Shown: piece after piece, positions 17,394-26,187 of the stretch
How the letters are laid out: every line of letters begins with the position of its first letter
How positions within the stretch are numbered: the stretch's first letter is position 1
Assembly (NCBI RefSeq): GCF_024362405.1
Contig: NZ_CP101454.1
Location: forward strand, 1,860,001-1,924,000
Direction: 5' to 3'
Length of the DNA stretch: 64,000 bases
DNA from: Halorarius litoreus
Lineage (GTDB): Archaea > Halobacteriota > Halobacteria > Halobacteriales > Haloarculaceae
Program-made: the position numbers and the translations under genes
The notes under the pieces: generated by a model
Told to the model about the DNA's origin: nothing
Seen by the model: the letters and a program-made list of their open reading frames with translations, nothing else
Database searches by the model: none

Positions 17394-18632
17394 CTACGAG
17401 TAGCCGGGCTCTGGTGCCCGCCATGCGGCCGCGATTCCGAAAACCGCGATAAATCCAGCGAGTAAAAATGCCGAATCGAACCCAGCCAGATTGATGACAA
17501 CACCGCCTACAATGGGTGCAAGAAACGCTCCCGCCAGCCCAACACTCGTCTGGAACGCGACGGCTGTCGCAGCTACCTGAGAATCGACGACCTCTCGAGC
17601 GTACGTGAACAACACGCCCAGCGTGAGCTGAACCGCAAACCCGGTGAGAAGTAGGAGCGCAACGAGCAGTGGAAGAGATCGAAACCGAGTGAATACGAGA
17701 ACTAGTGGAGCAGCAACTCCGAAGGAACCGAGGACGATGGGTTGGCGGCGACCACGGAAGACTCGGTCAGAAAGGAGTCCACTACTGATTCTGGAGACTA
17801 CACCAATCGCGGGGAACACTGCCACCAAGAGTCCGCTTACTGCGAGTGACAGTCCAAGTTCGGTCGTGAGATACGACGCACCCCAGCTATTCACGAACAG
17901 GTATAACGAATAGCTGAGAAACCCGAGCAACCCGACTGACCACACCTTTCGGTTCCGAAGAACCGCGCCGAACTCCTGAACAGAGGGTGGGTCTCCACTG
18001 CTCGACCCGAGACCGCGACTGGTGGGCCAGAACAAGGCAAGCCCGACGACTGTGAGGCTCGTGAACGCGACAAAGATTGCGGGCCACTCGAATCGATGCG
18101 CAATCAGTGGCCCGGTTCCCTGCCCGAGTGCAAATCCAACAGGGCCACTTGCGGTGAAGACGCCGACAGCAGTTGCCCGATTTTCGCTAGTCGATGCCCG
18201 GCTCACGATATCGATGCCGGCGTTCCAGACAACGACGTAGGCTACCCCACCGAGTGCCCGTGATGCAATCACTGACCGGTAGTCCCCTCGCGTCCCAGCG
18301 GTCCATCCCCAAATCCCTGCAACAACGAGTGTGAGAACTGCAAGGGCCATCGCAGTTCTGGAATTTGTTCGGTCGAGCACCGCTCCAGTTGGGAGGCTTG
18401 CGAACACTGCGGTGCCGAACATGATTCCGACGAGGAAGCCTGCGATCGTCGGGCCGATACCCAACGAGTCACGAATAACCGGGGTGACACTCGCTGGGAC
18501 GATCTCATAGGCAGCCAACCCTGTCGAGATGAGACTCGCTCCAGCTACAACCAGCCATCTCGACGGATGCGTGTGTCGCGGTTCGTTACTGACTGGCTCT
18601 TGGGGATCGGTGGTGCTAGGTCGGGGAGGCAT
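17394..18632 (-). CDS. Major facilitator superfamily transporter
   Basis: A 412-residue MFS permease with about twelve hydrophobic segments. Marks of the family: a first helix LVVAGASLISTGLAAYEIVP, the loop 2-3 region GTAVFASLPTGAVLDRTNSRTAM (the MFS motif-A 'G..aDr.g.r' pattern), and the second-half repeat SGLLSDRVFRGRRQP. The ATG at 18632 (MPPRPSTTDPQ) is preferred; a start at 18725 would add a basic Pro-rich tail without similarity to a transporter. Codon use is less GC-rich than in the flanking housekeeping genes. Substrate unknown; it has no partner genes next to it, and the next gene is divergent. Confidence 0.85.
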   Translation of the reverse strand: MPPRPSTTDPQEPVSNEPRHTHPSRWLVVAGASLISTGLAAYEIVPASVTPVIRDSLGIGPTIAGFLVGIMFGTAVFASLPTGAVLDRTNSRTAMALAVLTLVVAGIWGWTAGTRGDYRSVIASRALGGVAYVVVWNAGIDIVSRASTSENRATAVGVFTASGPVGFALGQGTGPLIAHRFEWPAIFVAFTSLTVVGLALFWPTSRGLGSSSGDPPSVQEFGAVLRNRKVWSVGLLGFLSYSLYLFVNSWGASYLTTELGLSLAVSGLLVAVFPAIGVVSRISSGLLSDRVFRGRRQPIVLGSFGVAAPLVLVFTRFRSLPLLVALLLLTGFAVQLTLGVLFTYAREVVDSQVAATAVAFQTSVGLAGAFLAPIVGGVVINLAGFDSAFLLAGFIAVFGIAAAWRAPEPGYS

Positions 18633-18780
18633 TACTTGGAAGTGTGGTCGGACAGTGGGGTGTGGAAATCGGGGAGTGACAGGACACTGTGCGAGTCCCG
18701 AATATCGTGTTTCCCTTTTACGCATCGACCCCCATTCCTCTGTGGGTTAGATAACAAACCTCTTTGGTCACGCAGAGTTT

Positions 18781-18791
18781 GGTGATTAACC
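18781..18791. promoter_or_regulatory. GGTGATTAACC motif, candidate operator of the Bat-type gene
   Basis: This 11-base motif lies about 100 bases before the start of the large Bat-type regulator gene. A near-identical motif (9 of 11 bases) is present at 21797-21807, before the rubredoxin-like/glutamate dehydrogenase operon. GGTT...AAACC at 18744-18760 is a further inverted pair close by. Confidence 0.35.
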
Positions 18792-18890
18792 ATCCATGTA
18801 CGCGCATTCCAACCCATGGCAGCAGCGGACCTGGGGGAGAGTTCGAATCGGTGCCGAGAGAGGCGTCCACTGTACCACCATGGCCGAATA

Positions 18891-21770
18891 ATGGCTCATT
18901 CCTCTCCCGTACTCGATTTGTCGACGGTGTTGCTCGTGGGAACCGATGACTGGCTCACGCGATTTGCCGCGGCGCTTGAGGCACGGACTGGCGCGACGGT
19001 GCAGACGGTTGGGAGCAAAGTGGAAGCGCTCGAAATCGTTCGAGAGCGAACCACAGATTGTCTCATCAGCGAGTATGCACTCGACGGGGCGACCGGACTC
19101 GAACTCCTCAGAGAAATCCGGACAGAGACCACGGTGCTTCCAGTGCTACTCTGTACCGCCGACGGGAGCGAAACGATCGCTAGCGAGGCAATTGAAGCCG
19201 GCGTCACCGATTACATCGCACTCACGAACCCGGCTGAACAGATGATCGACCAACTCACCGAGCGAGTTGAGCAGGCGATCCGAACCGCACAGCGGTCGAA
19301 CACGCAGCGAGAGCGGGCCAGACAGTTTGACGCGATATTCAACGATTCACGGACTGCGACGTGGGTCCTTGCCACGGATGGCTCACTTGAGCGCGTGAAT
19401 GAGACTGCCAGAGAGATGGTCGATGCAGATATCGAGACGATCGTTGGTGAACCCTTCTGGACGCTTCCGTGGTGGACAGACCCCGATACAACGAACACGG
19501 ACGTACAACAAATCGTGGAGAAAGCACTCGGTGGGAGATTCAGCAACGTGGTCGTCACACAGCCATCACACATCGCGGAACCACGCGTCATCGATCTCTC
19601 CGTGCGCCCAGTCGAGAATGATCGCGGTGACATCGTTTCGATCATCGTTGAGGGCGTCGACATCACTGAGCGCGTCACTCTCGAACGTGACCTCCGTCAA
19701 TCAGAGGAACTCCATCGAGTTACACTCAACAACATGACCGACACCGTCCTCATCACGAACGAAGACGGTGAGTACATCTACGTCTGCCCCAACGTTCACT
19801 TCATATTCGGCTACACGGCCGACGAAATTCACGAGCGAGAGACGATCGACGATCTCCTGGGTGCAGATCTATTCGACCGCGACGAGCTCACAGCTGAGGG
19901 CGTGCTAAAGAACATCGAGACGACCGCGACGGACAAGGCAGGTCGTGAGCACACGCTCCTAGTCAACGTTCGCGAGGTCTCGATTCAGGACGGGACGCTT
20001 CTCTTCAGCTGTCGAGATATCACGAAACGCAAGCAACGTGAGGAGGCGCTCACGACACTCCAAGAGACCGCCCGTGATTTCCTGTACGCCGAAACCCATC
20101 AGGAGATAGCCCAACACGTCGTTGACGATACACCGGGTGTTCTCGATCTGGAGGCGAGTGCTGTCTATCTCTTCGATGGCGACTCTAACGACCTACGACC
20201 CGTGGCCCGCTCGGCAACGATGAGAGAACTCAACGGACCGCTCCCCACGGTCCACGCCGACGGGGAACAGCTCCTGAGTTATAGCTTCGTCGAGGACGAA
20301 GCGCTGTTCTTTGATGACATCCACGAGGCAGACCGTCTCGAAAACCGGGCGACAGATCTTCGCAGTGCAGCGTATATTCCACTCGGCAACCACGGTGTAT
20401 TCATCGCTGGCTCGAACCAGGTCGGTGTCTTCGATGGTGTAACCCGAGAACTAGCCGATCTCCTCGCTGCAACCGCTGAAGCTGCCCTCGATCGAGTCAC
20501 GAGGGAGTCCCGTCTCCGTGAACAGGATCGCACGCTTCAGGCACAAAACGAGCGGCTCACCGCGCTGAATCGTATCAACGAGACGATCCGGGAAATCGAT
20601 CAAGCTCTCGTGCAAGCTGAGACGAGTGAGGAAATCGATTACACGGTCTGTGAACTGTTGACCGCCGATGACCGGTTCCGGTTTGCTTGGATTGGAGCAG
20701 TCGACATGACGACCAACGCCGTCGAGCCACGAGCCTGGGCCGGAAGCGAACGGGGGTACTTGGACAGCCAAGTGTTCGCTATCGATACGTCCGGTGTAGA
20801 GCCGGCCGGCCAGACCGCGGCTACCGGCGATGTAACGATGGTGATGAACGTCGCCGCCGGACTCCGCGAGGATCCGTGGCGGAAGGAGGCACTCGCTCGT
20901 GACTACCTCTCTGTATTGAGTATCCCCCTCGTCTACAATGATCTCGTGTACGGGGTGTTGACTGTCTACGCACCGGCCCAAGACGCGTTCGACGACATGA
21001 CGAAGGCTGTATTAGGTGAACTCGGCGAAACCATCGCTTCTGCTCTCAGTGCGATCGAGCGGAAGAATGCGCTGCTCACGACGTCCATGACGCGTGTCGA
21101 ATTTGCCATCGACGATTCGGCGTTCGTCCTCACACGGCTCGCTAAAGACGCGGGGTGCACACTCTCGTATCAGGGCGGGGTCCAGCAGTCCACAGAGGGA
21201 AGCTACGTGTTCGTGACCGTCGACGACGGGGCAGTAACTGAGGTCGCAGACGCGGCCTCACAGTTGGTCGGCGTCGACGAGGTGCAACAGATTAGCGCGG
21301 GTAGTGAGGGGGGTGTTTTACGCCTTCGGCTCACGCAGCCGTACCTCGCCATGGAGCTGGCCGACCACGGTGCCGTCTTCCGCAAGGCAACTGCCGACCC
21401 AACGTCCACAACACTCGTCATCGACATTCCAGATAGTATCGACGTCCGGACGATTACGCAGCTCGTCCGGGAGACGTTCGCCACTGCCGAACTCCGTTCG
21501 AAGCAGACGCTGGATCAGTCGATTGAACACGACTTGTACTCGAAGTTCCTCAAGAAGTTGACTGAGCGGCAACTTGAGGTGATCCAGACGGCATACTACA
21601 GCGGTTTCTTTGAATCGCCACGCGAAAGCACCGGCGAGGACGTTGCGGAGACACTCGGGATCTCCCCGCCGGCGTTCTATAAACACGCCCGGATCGTCCA
21701 ACGCAAACTGTTTGAAACGCTCTTCGAGGAGAACAACTTCTCAATCCCGGGGAGTGGTGAGGTTCAATAA
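18891..21770 (+). CDS. Large Bat-type sensor-regulator: pseudo-receiver, PAS, GAF, HTH-10
   Basis: A 959-residue cytosolic one-component regulator. The ATG at 18891 (MAHSSPVLDLSTVLLVG) starts the protein-like sequence; an upstream ATG at 18816 would add a Cys/Arg-rich tail. Order: receiver-like domain (about 10-125), PAS with PAC ends (about 145-265 and 275-385; note SVRPVENDRGDIVSIIVEG and SCRDITKRKQREE), a GAF domain (about 390-540), a second GAF (about 555-720), a BAT-specific beta-rich domain and a C-terminal HTH-10 (TERQLEVIQTAYYSGFFESP ... ISPPAFYKHARIVQRKL). In the receiver the expected phospho-Asp is replaced by Glu (LISEYALDG where active receivers have SDYQMP). It most likely controls the genes downstream. 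Codon use is less GC-rich than the window average. Confidence 0.85.
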   Translation: MAHSSPVLDLSTVLLVGTDDWLTRFAAALEARTGATVQTVGSKVEALEIVRERTTDCLISEYALDGATGLELLREIRTETTVLPVLLCTADGSETIASEAIEAGVTDYIALTNPAEQMIDQLTERVEQAIRTAQRSNTQRERARQFDAIFNDSRTATWVLATDGSLERVNETAREMVDADIETIVGEPFWTLPWWTDPDTTNTDVQQIVEKALGGRFSNVVVTQPSHIAEPRVIDLSVRPVENDRGDIVSIIVEGVDITERVTLERDLRQSEELHRVTLNNMTDTVLITNEDGEYIYVCPNVHFIFGYTADEIHERETIDDLLGADLFDRDELTAEGVLKNIETTATDKAGREHTLLVNVREVSIQDGTLLFSCRDITKRKQREEALTTLQETARDFLYAETHQEIAQHVVDDTPGVLDLEASAVYLFDGDSNDLRPVARSATMRELNGPLPTVHADGEQLLSYSFVEDEALFFDDIHEADRLENRATDLRSAAYIPLGNHGVFIAGSNQVGVFDGVTRELADLLAATAEAALDRVTRESRLREQDRTLQAQNERLTALNRINETIREIDQALVQAETSEEIDYTVCELLTADDRFRFAWIGAVDMTTNAVEPRAWAGSERGYLDSQVFAIDTSGVEPAGQTAATGDVTMVMNVAAGLREDPWRKEALARDYLSVLSIPLVYNDLVYGVLTVYAPAQDAFDDMTKAVLGELGETIASALSAIERKNALLTTSMTRVEFAIDDSAFVLTRLAKDAGCTLSYQGGVQQSTEGSYVFVTVDDGAVTEVADAASQLVGVDEVQQISAGSEGGVLRLRLTQPYLAMELADHGAVFRKATADPTSTTLVIDIPDSIDVRTITQLVRETFATAELRSKQTLDQSIEHDLYSKFLKKLTERQLEVIQTAYYSGFFESPRESTGEDVAETLGISPPAFYKHARIVQRKLFETLFEENNFSIPGSGEVQ

Positions 21771-21796
21771 CCAACCCACATCGTTAGAGATGGTTT

Positions 21797-21807
21797 GGTT
21801 GTTAACC
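21797..21807. promoter_or_regulatory. GGTTGTTAACC motif before the glutamate dehydrogenase operon
   Basis: A palindromic motif (GGTT-N3-AACC) 75 bases before the rubredoxin-like start codon. It overlaps a hairpin in which AACCAACCCA at 21769 can pair with TGGTTTGGTT at 21791. The similar motif before the Bat-type gene makes it a candidate binding site for that regulator. Confidence 0.35.
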
Positions 21808-21881
21808 GTCTGCTATTCGCTGATTCACTTGTTAGACTGCATAGAGTGCCCTGCATTCCATGCTGGCACTCGTGACCCACT

Positions 21882-22025
21882 ATGAGAGATGTCGACCCCG
21901 AACCCGACGGAGAGACTCCATACGAGTGCTTCAATTGTGGCACCATCATCATCGCAGAGAACAGCCCTGGCCAGTGTCCCGATTGTAGTGGATCGATGCG
22001 AAATCGGCTGGTCCCACTGGAATAA
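21882..22025 (+). CDS. Rubrerythrin-like / rubredoxin-type zinc ribbon peptide
   Basis: A 47-residue protein with two CxxC pairs, CFNC (about 16-19) and CPDC (about 33-36), and the phrase [20 protein letters not shown] that is the usual C-terminal rubredoxin-like domain of rubrerythrins, here as a free small protein. It would hold one Fe or Zn. It is followed after two bases by glutamate dehydrogenase, so both are read from one mRNA. Its role may be redox or metal-dependent regulation, which is not established. Confidence 0.75.
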   Translation: MRDVDPEPDGETPYECFNCGTIIIAENSPGQCPDCSGSMRNRLVPLE

Positions 22026-22027
22026 CC

Positions 22028-23326
22028 ATGGCAGCCCAAACTGACCCCCTCCGTGACGAATCTGGTGATGTCGTGGAGCCGTCCGAATCGGAATCGGCGC
22101 TCGAAACGGCTCGCCGGCAGCTGTATCAAGCTGCCAATCACCTGGATATCGACCCGAGTATCGTCGAACGGCTCAAATATCCGAAGAAGGTCCACGAAGT
22201 AACGGTCCCAATCAAGCGAGACGATGGTACGGTTGAGGTGTTCACAGCCTACCGAGCCCAGCACGATAGTGTCAGGGGTCCATTCAAAGGCGGGCTTCGG
22301 TACCACCCTGACGTAACCCGAGACGAATGTGTCGGCCTCGGTATGTGGATGACCTGGAAATGTGCCGTTATGGATCTGCCTTTCGGTGGGGCCAAGGGTG
22401 GCATTGCCGTCAACCCGAAGGGACTCAGTTCGGCCGAAAATGAACGACTCACTCGCCGGTTCGCACAAGAAATACGCGATGTCATCGGCCCCAACCAGGA
22501 TATCCCTGCCCCCGATATGGGGACGGATCCCCAGACGATGGCGTGGCTGATGGATGCCTACTCGATGCAGGAAGGCGAGACAACACCGGGTGTCGTCACC
22601 GGCAAGCCGCCGGTGGTCGGTGGTAGTGAAGGCCGTGAAGAAGCCCCTGGACGGAGCGTTGCGATCGTCACGAAGTTGGCATGTGAGTACTACGACCGCA
22701 AGCTCAAGGAGACGACGGTTGCAGTTCAAGGGTACGGGAGCGTTGGGGCGAATGCGGCCCGCTTGCTCGACAAGTGGGGAGCGACCGTTGTCGCAGTCAG
22801 CGACGTGAATGGGGCGATGTACGAACCAGAAGGTGTCGACACGACCGCAGTCCCGTCACACGACGAAAAGCCGGAAGCCGTTACTGAATACGCTGACACC
22901 GTCATATCGAACGTCGAGTTGCTCACGCTCGATGTTGATGTGCTCATCCCAGCAGCACTGGGGAACGTGATCACCAAGGAAAATGCAAAGACGGTTGCAG
23001 CGGATTTCGTCGTCGAAGGTGCGAATGGCCCAACGACCTCGACAGCCGATTCTATTCTTGCAGAGCGAGGTGTCGTAGTGATTCCGGATATTCTCGCCAA
23101 CGCTGGTGGAGTCACGGTAAGCTATTTCGAGTGGCTCCAAGACATCAATCGACGAGCATGGTCGATCGAACGGGTGAACGACGAGCTCGAAGCGGAGATG
23201 CACGCTGCCTGGGATGCGGTTCAATCAGAATTCGAGCAACGCGATGTCACTTGGCGTGGCGCAGCCTATATCGTTGCTTTGTCCCGCATCGCCGAGGCGC
23301 ACGAAGCGCGAGGATTGTGGCCGTAG
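22028..23326 (+). CDS. gdhB: Glutamate dehydrogenase (Glu/Leu/Phe/Val family)
   Basis: A 432-residue NAD(P)-dependent glutamate dehydrogenase linking 2-oxoglutarate plus ammonia with glutamate. Visible: substrate site [18 protein letters not shown], catalytic Lys region [36 protein letters not shown], nucleotide-binding [17 protein letters not shown], and [11 protein letters not shown] with the late [17 protein letters not shown] signature. Length is normal. It lies in the lower-GC island downstream of a Bat-type regulator and could be a second copy with a special role; haloarchaea often have several. The truncated kinase begins where this gene stops. Confidence 0.94.
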   Translation: MAAQTDPLRDESGDVVEPSESESALETARRQLYQAANHLDIDPSIVERLKYPKKVHEVTVPIKRDDGTVEVFTAYRAQHDSVRGPFKGGLRYHPDVTRDECVGLGMWMTWKCAVMDLPFGGAKGGIAVNPKGLSSAENERLTRRFAQEIRDVIGPNQDIPAPDMGTDPQTMAWLMDAYSMQEGETTPGVVTGKPPVVGGSEGREEAPGRSVAIVTKLACEYYDRKLKETTVAVQGYGSVGANAARLLDKWGATVVAVSDVNGAMYEPEGVDTTAVPSHDEKPEAVTEYADTVISNVELLTLDVDVLIPAALGNVITKENAKTVAADFVVEGANGPTTSTADSILAERGVVVIPDILANAGGVTVSYFEWLQDINRRAWSIERVNDELEAEMHAAWDAVQSEFEQRDVTWRGAAYIVALSRIAEAHEARGLWP

Positions 23327-24269
23327 TCAGGTACCGCGCTTCTCCGCGACGTTTCGTGACGGGGAGAGTATCGCGTGGCGAGTGTTCAAGGATGGGACCG
23401 CGACAGCGATCGATGATATCCAGACTGATGCAGATATCTACAACCCGGAGTCAGCGATCCGCAGCGAGTTGTACCTCCCGCTGGGTGAGTACGGCATCTT
23501 GATGGCCGGGTCACCGACCCCCTCGGAGTTCGATTCACAGGACGTAACCATCGGTGAACTGCTTGCTGCCCACCTTACCACTGCACTCTCTCAGGTCAAC
23601 ACCGAACAGGCGTTACGTGAGCGAGAAGCGGAGTTAGAAGCCCAAAACGAACGGCTTGAACAGTTCGCCAGTATGGTCTCACACGATCTACACAACCCGT
23701 TATCAATTGCGGTGGGGAATCTCGACATATCTCGGGAAACCGGTGATGACTCACACCTCGAAATGATCGACACGTCACTTACTCGCATTCAGGAGCTCAT
23801 CACCGATCTCACCGCCCTCGCACGTTACGGCATCCCCGACGAAAACCACGAACCAGTGTCGGTGTCTGAGGTAGCCCGCGACGCGTGGGAGTTGATCGAT
23901 ACGCGGTCAGCAACTCTGTCAACGACCCCATGTACAGTAACCGGAGCTGCAAGCCAGCTCACGACCCTCTTCGAGAACCTGTTCCGGAACGCGATTGGTC
24001 ACGGCGGCACGGATGTGATTATCCGGGTTGGTCCGCTTGAGAACGGTTTCTACGTCGAAGATACCGGTGACGGTATTCCCCCCGAAGAACGTGACAGCGT
24101 GTTCGATCACGGCTACACGACAGGCTACAGCGGGAGCTGTATTGGACTCACAATCGTTTCCCGCATCGCCCAAGCTCACGACTGGGCCATCACTCTCACA
24201 GACAGCACGGAAGGGGGCGCACGATTTGAATTCCGGACCAGGTGTTCGACTGAAACAACCGATCGCTGA
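23325..24269 (+). pseudogene. 5'-truncated histidine kinase (partial GAF, HisKA, HATPase)
   Basis: A kinase-like reading frame appears suddenly at the glutamate dehydrogenase stop codon. It begins mid-GAF ([20 protein letters not shown]) and continues with LYLPLGEYGILMAGSPTPSEF, a coiled coil, HisKA (FASMVSHDLHNPLSIAVGN, phospho-His) and HATPase (VEDTGDGIPPEERD, GSCIGLTIVSRIAQAHDW). The usual N-terminal PAS domains and the first half of GAF are missing. The 'GSCIGLTIV' box has Cys-Ile in place of the usual Gly-Phe/Leu-Gly spacing, which may hurt ATP binding. Internal GTG/ATG codons could give a shorter kinase, so a residual function is possible, but truncation by recombination at the gdh end is the simpler reading. 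Confidence 0.7.
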
Positions 24270-24723
24270 AATAGCACCACTGGACGTTACTCTACAGGCG
24301 CTCTCGAAACTCTATTCTTCAGATACGGTCTCGTGCGAAACAGTTGGTTAGTGGGCAGTTTTCAGCGAACGGCTGATTCAGAGATCATTTGGAGAACATA
24401 ACGCAGTCCCCGTGCTGACTACAGCCTCTGTATCTCGCACGACGCTTCTGACAGACATTCGCCAGAACATATCTCGACGTGATAATTCGGGCCTCTGTAT
24501 CGACCACAGCATCCGCGAGGCCCGGAGGGCCGAGCGGTTCACCGGACGCGAACGCAGTGAGCGTCCGGGACCACGAGCTGACTAACGCGAGCCTCCGGCT
24601 CGTGGCGGGAAGCCTGCGGTGTCGTTTTGATCCCGTTTTTGCCCGAGCGAGGTGCGGCTTTGCCGCGCCGAGCGAGGTGCAAAAAGGTGGGGTATTAAGA
24701 CCGTCTCGCCCTGTCGGCATTGT
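24270..24723. other. Right edge of island; intergenic with GC-rich hairpins
   Basis: No gene is supported. The first 230 bases are AT-rich like the island. From about 24500 the DNA turns GC-rich and holds strong inverted repeats: CCGGACGC...GCGTCCGG (24543-24569) and CCACGAG...CTCGTGG (about 24573-24605), then two direct copies of CGAGCGAGGTGC (24653 and 24673 region). A TATTAAG box near 24692 fits a promoter for the histone gene starting at 24724. Confidence 0.45.
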
Positions 24724-25167
24724 ATGAGCGTCGAGCTACCGTTCGCCCCGGTAGACACAGTCATCCGTCGGAACGCGGGGAACCTCCGCGTGAGCGCGGG
24801 CGCAGCCGAGGAACTGGCCCGTCGCATTCAGGAGCGAGGGGCTGCCCTCGCCGTCGAGGCGGCCGAGCGGGCGACGGCGGAGGGGAGAAAGACTCTGATG
24901 GCCCAGGACTTCGGCGTGGAGCCGGGCGACAAGGACGAACTCGAACTCCCCATCGCGCCGGTCGACCGCATCGCCCGGCTCGACATCGACGACCGGTATC
25001 GCGTCTCGATGGACGCGCGTGTGGCGCTGGCGCGACGGCTCGAATCGTACGCCGACACCGTCGCCTCGGCGGCGGCCATCCTCGCGCACCACGCCGACCG
25101 CCGGACCGTGAAGGCAGAGGACGTAGAAACCTACTTCGAGCTGGCCCCGTACTACGAACAGGAATGA
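24724..25167 (+). CDS. hstA: Archaeal histone, two-domain (doublet) type
   Basis: A 147-residue protein made of two histone folds in one chain, as in other haloarchaea. Fold 1: LPFAPVDTVIRRNAGNLRVS then helix ELARRIQERGAALAVEAAERA and MAQDFGV. Fold 2: LPIAPVDRIARLDIDDRYRV, ARRLESYADTVASAAAILA and VKAEDVETYF. It is far more acidic than histones of methanogens. A TATTAAG box lies about 30 bases upstream, giving a leader of only a few bases. It overlaps the deacetylase-family gene by four bases (ATGA), so the two are co-translated. Confidence 0.93.
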   Translation: MSVELPFAPVDTVIRRNAGNLRVSAGAAEELARRIQERGAALAVEAAERATAEGRKTLMAQDFGVEPGDKDELELPIAPVDRIARLDIDDRYRVSMDARVALARRLESYADTVASAAAILAHHADRRTVKAEDVETYFELAPYYEQE

Positions 25168-26168
25168 GGTTCGGCTACCGCGACGTCTGTCTCCGCCACG
25201 ACACCGGCCCCCGGCACCCGGAGACGTCAGACCGGCTGCGCGCCATCCGTCGCGGGCTCTCGAAGGAGCACGGCGTCTCGTATCAGGAGGGCGAGCCGGC
25301 GACTCGCGAGCAGATCGAGGCCGTCCACGACGTCGACTACGTCGCGGAGGTCGAGTCGTTCTGTGCAAAGGGTGGGGGGACGTGGGACGCCGACACCGTC
25401 GCCGTCGGGGCGACGTGGGACGCGGCGCTCGCCGCCGCCGGGCTGGCGACGTGGGCCGGCGAGGCGGCGCTCGACGGCTCGCAGGGCCGGGAGACGCCGT
25501 TCGCCATCGGACGACCGCCGGGCCACCACGCCGAGTACGCCGACGCGATGGGCTTCTGCTTCTTCAACAACGCCGGCGTCGCCGCCCAGGCCGCGCTCGA
25601 CCGCGGCGACGCAGAGCGGGTCGCCATCGTCGACTGGGACGTCCACCACGGCAACGGCATCCAGAACATCTTCTACGACCGCGCGGACGTGTTCTACGCC
25701 TCCATCCACGAACGCGGGCTGTTCCCGGGGACGGGCAACCTGAAGGAGAAGGGACGCGACGACGGGCTCGGCACGACGCTGAACGTTCCGTATCCAGGGG
25801 GGTGTGGCGACCCCGAGTATCTCGCGGCCGTCGACGACCTGCTCGACCCAGCACTCGACCGATTCGACCCCGACCTGCTCATCGTCTCCGCGGGGTTCGA
25901 CGCCCACCGGAACGACCCCATCTCGCGGATGCGTGTCTCGACCGAGGGGTACGGGCTGCTCGCCCGCCGACTCACCGAAGTCGCCGAGGACTCCGGCGCG
26001 CCGATTGCGTTCGTGCTCGAAGGCGGGTACGGACTCGACGCGCTCGCCGACTCGATTCGGATGGTGAATCAGGTGTTCGACGGCTACGAGCCGGCGACGC
26101 CCGACGACGGGGCCAACTCACGGGCGCAGAACGTCCTCGACGAACTGCGCGACGTCCACGACCTCTAA
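25164..26168 (+). CDS. Histone deacetylase family (acetoin utilisation/HDAC) protein
   Basis: A 334-residue zinc-dependent deacetylase of the arginase/HDAC fold. Catalytic marks: RPPGHHAEYADAMGFCFFNN (the tandem active-site His), VAIVDWDVHHGNGIQNIFY (Asp and His zinc ligands), YASIHERGLFPGTG, and LIVSAGFDAHRNDPI plus LEGGYGLDAL. It should remove acetyl groups from lysine or small amines. The start ATG at 25164 overlaps the histone stop. The overlap suggests the two are made together, but whether the archaeal histone is a substrate is not known; haloarchaeal histones lack the basic tails of eukaryotic ones. Confidence 0.92.
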   Translation: MRFGYRDVCLRHDTGPRHPETSDRLRAIRRGLSKEHGVSYQEGEPATREQIEAVHDVDYVAEVESFCAKGGGTWDADTVAVGATWDAALAAAGLATWAGEAALDGSQGRETPFAIGRPPGHHAEYADAMGFCFFNNAGVAAQAALDRGDAERVAIVDWDVHHGNGIQNIFYDRADVFYASIHERGLFPGTGNLKEKGRDDGLGTTLNVPYPGGCGDPEYLAAVDDLLDPALDRFDPDLLIVSAGFDAHRNDPISRMRVSTEGYGLLARRLTEVAEDSGAPIAFVLEGGYGLDALADSIRMVNQVFDGYEPATPDDGANSRAQNVLDELRDVHDL

Positions 26169-26187
26169 CTCGCGTCCACCGTCCGCG

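Noticed and set aside
18830-18870. 'gagttcgaatcggtgcc' looks like a tRNA T-arm
   Set aside because: No matching acceptor or anticodon stem could be drawn around it.
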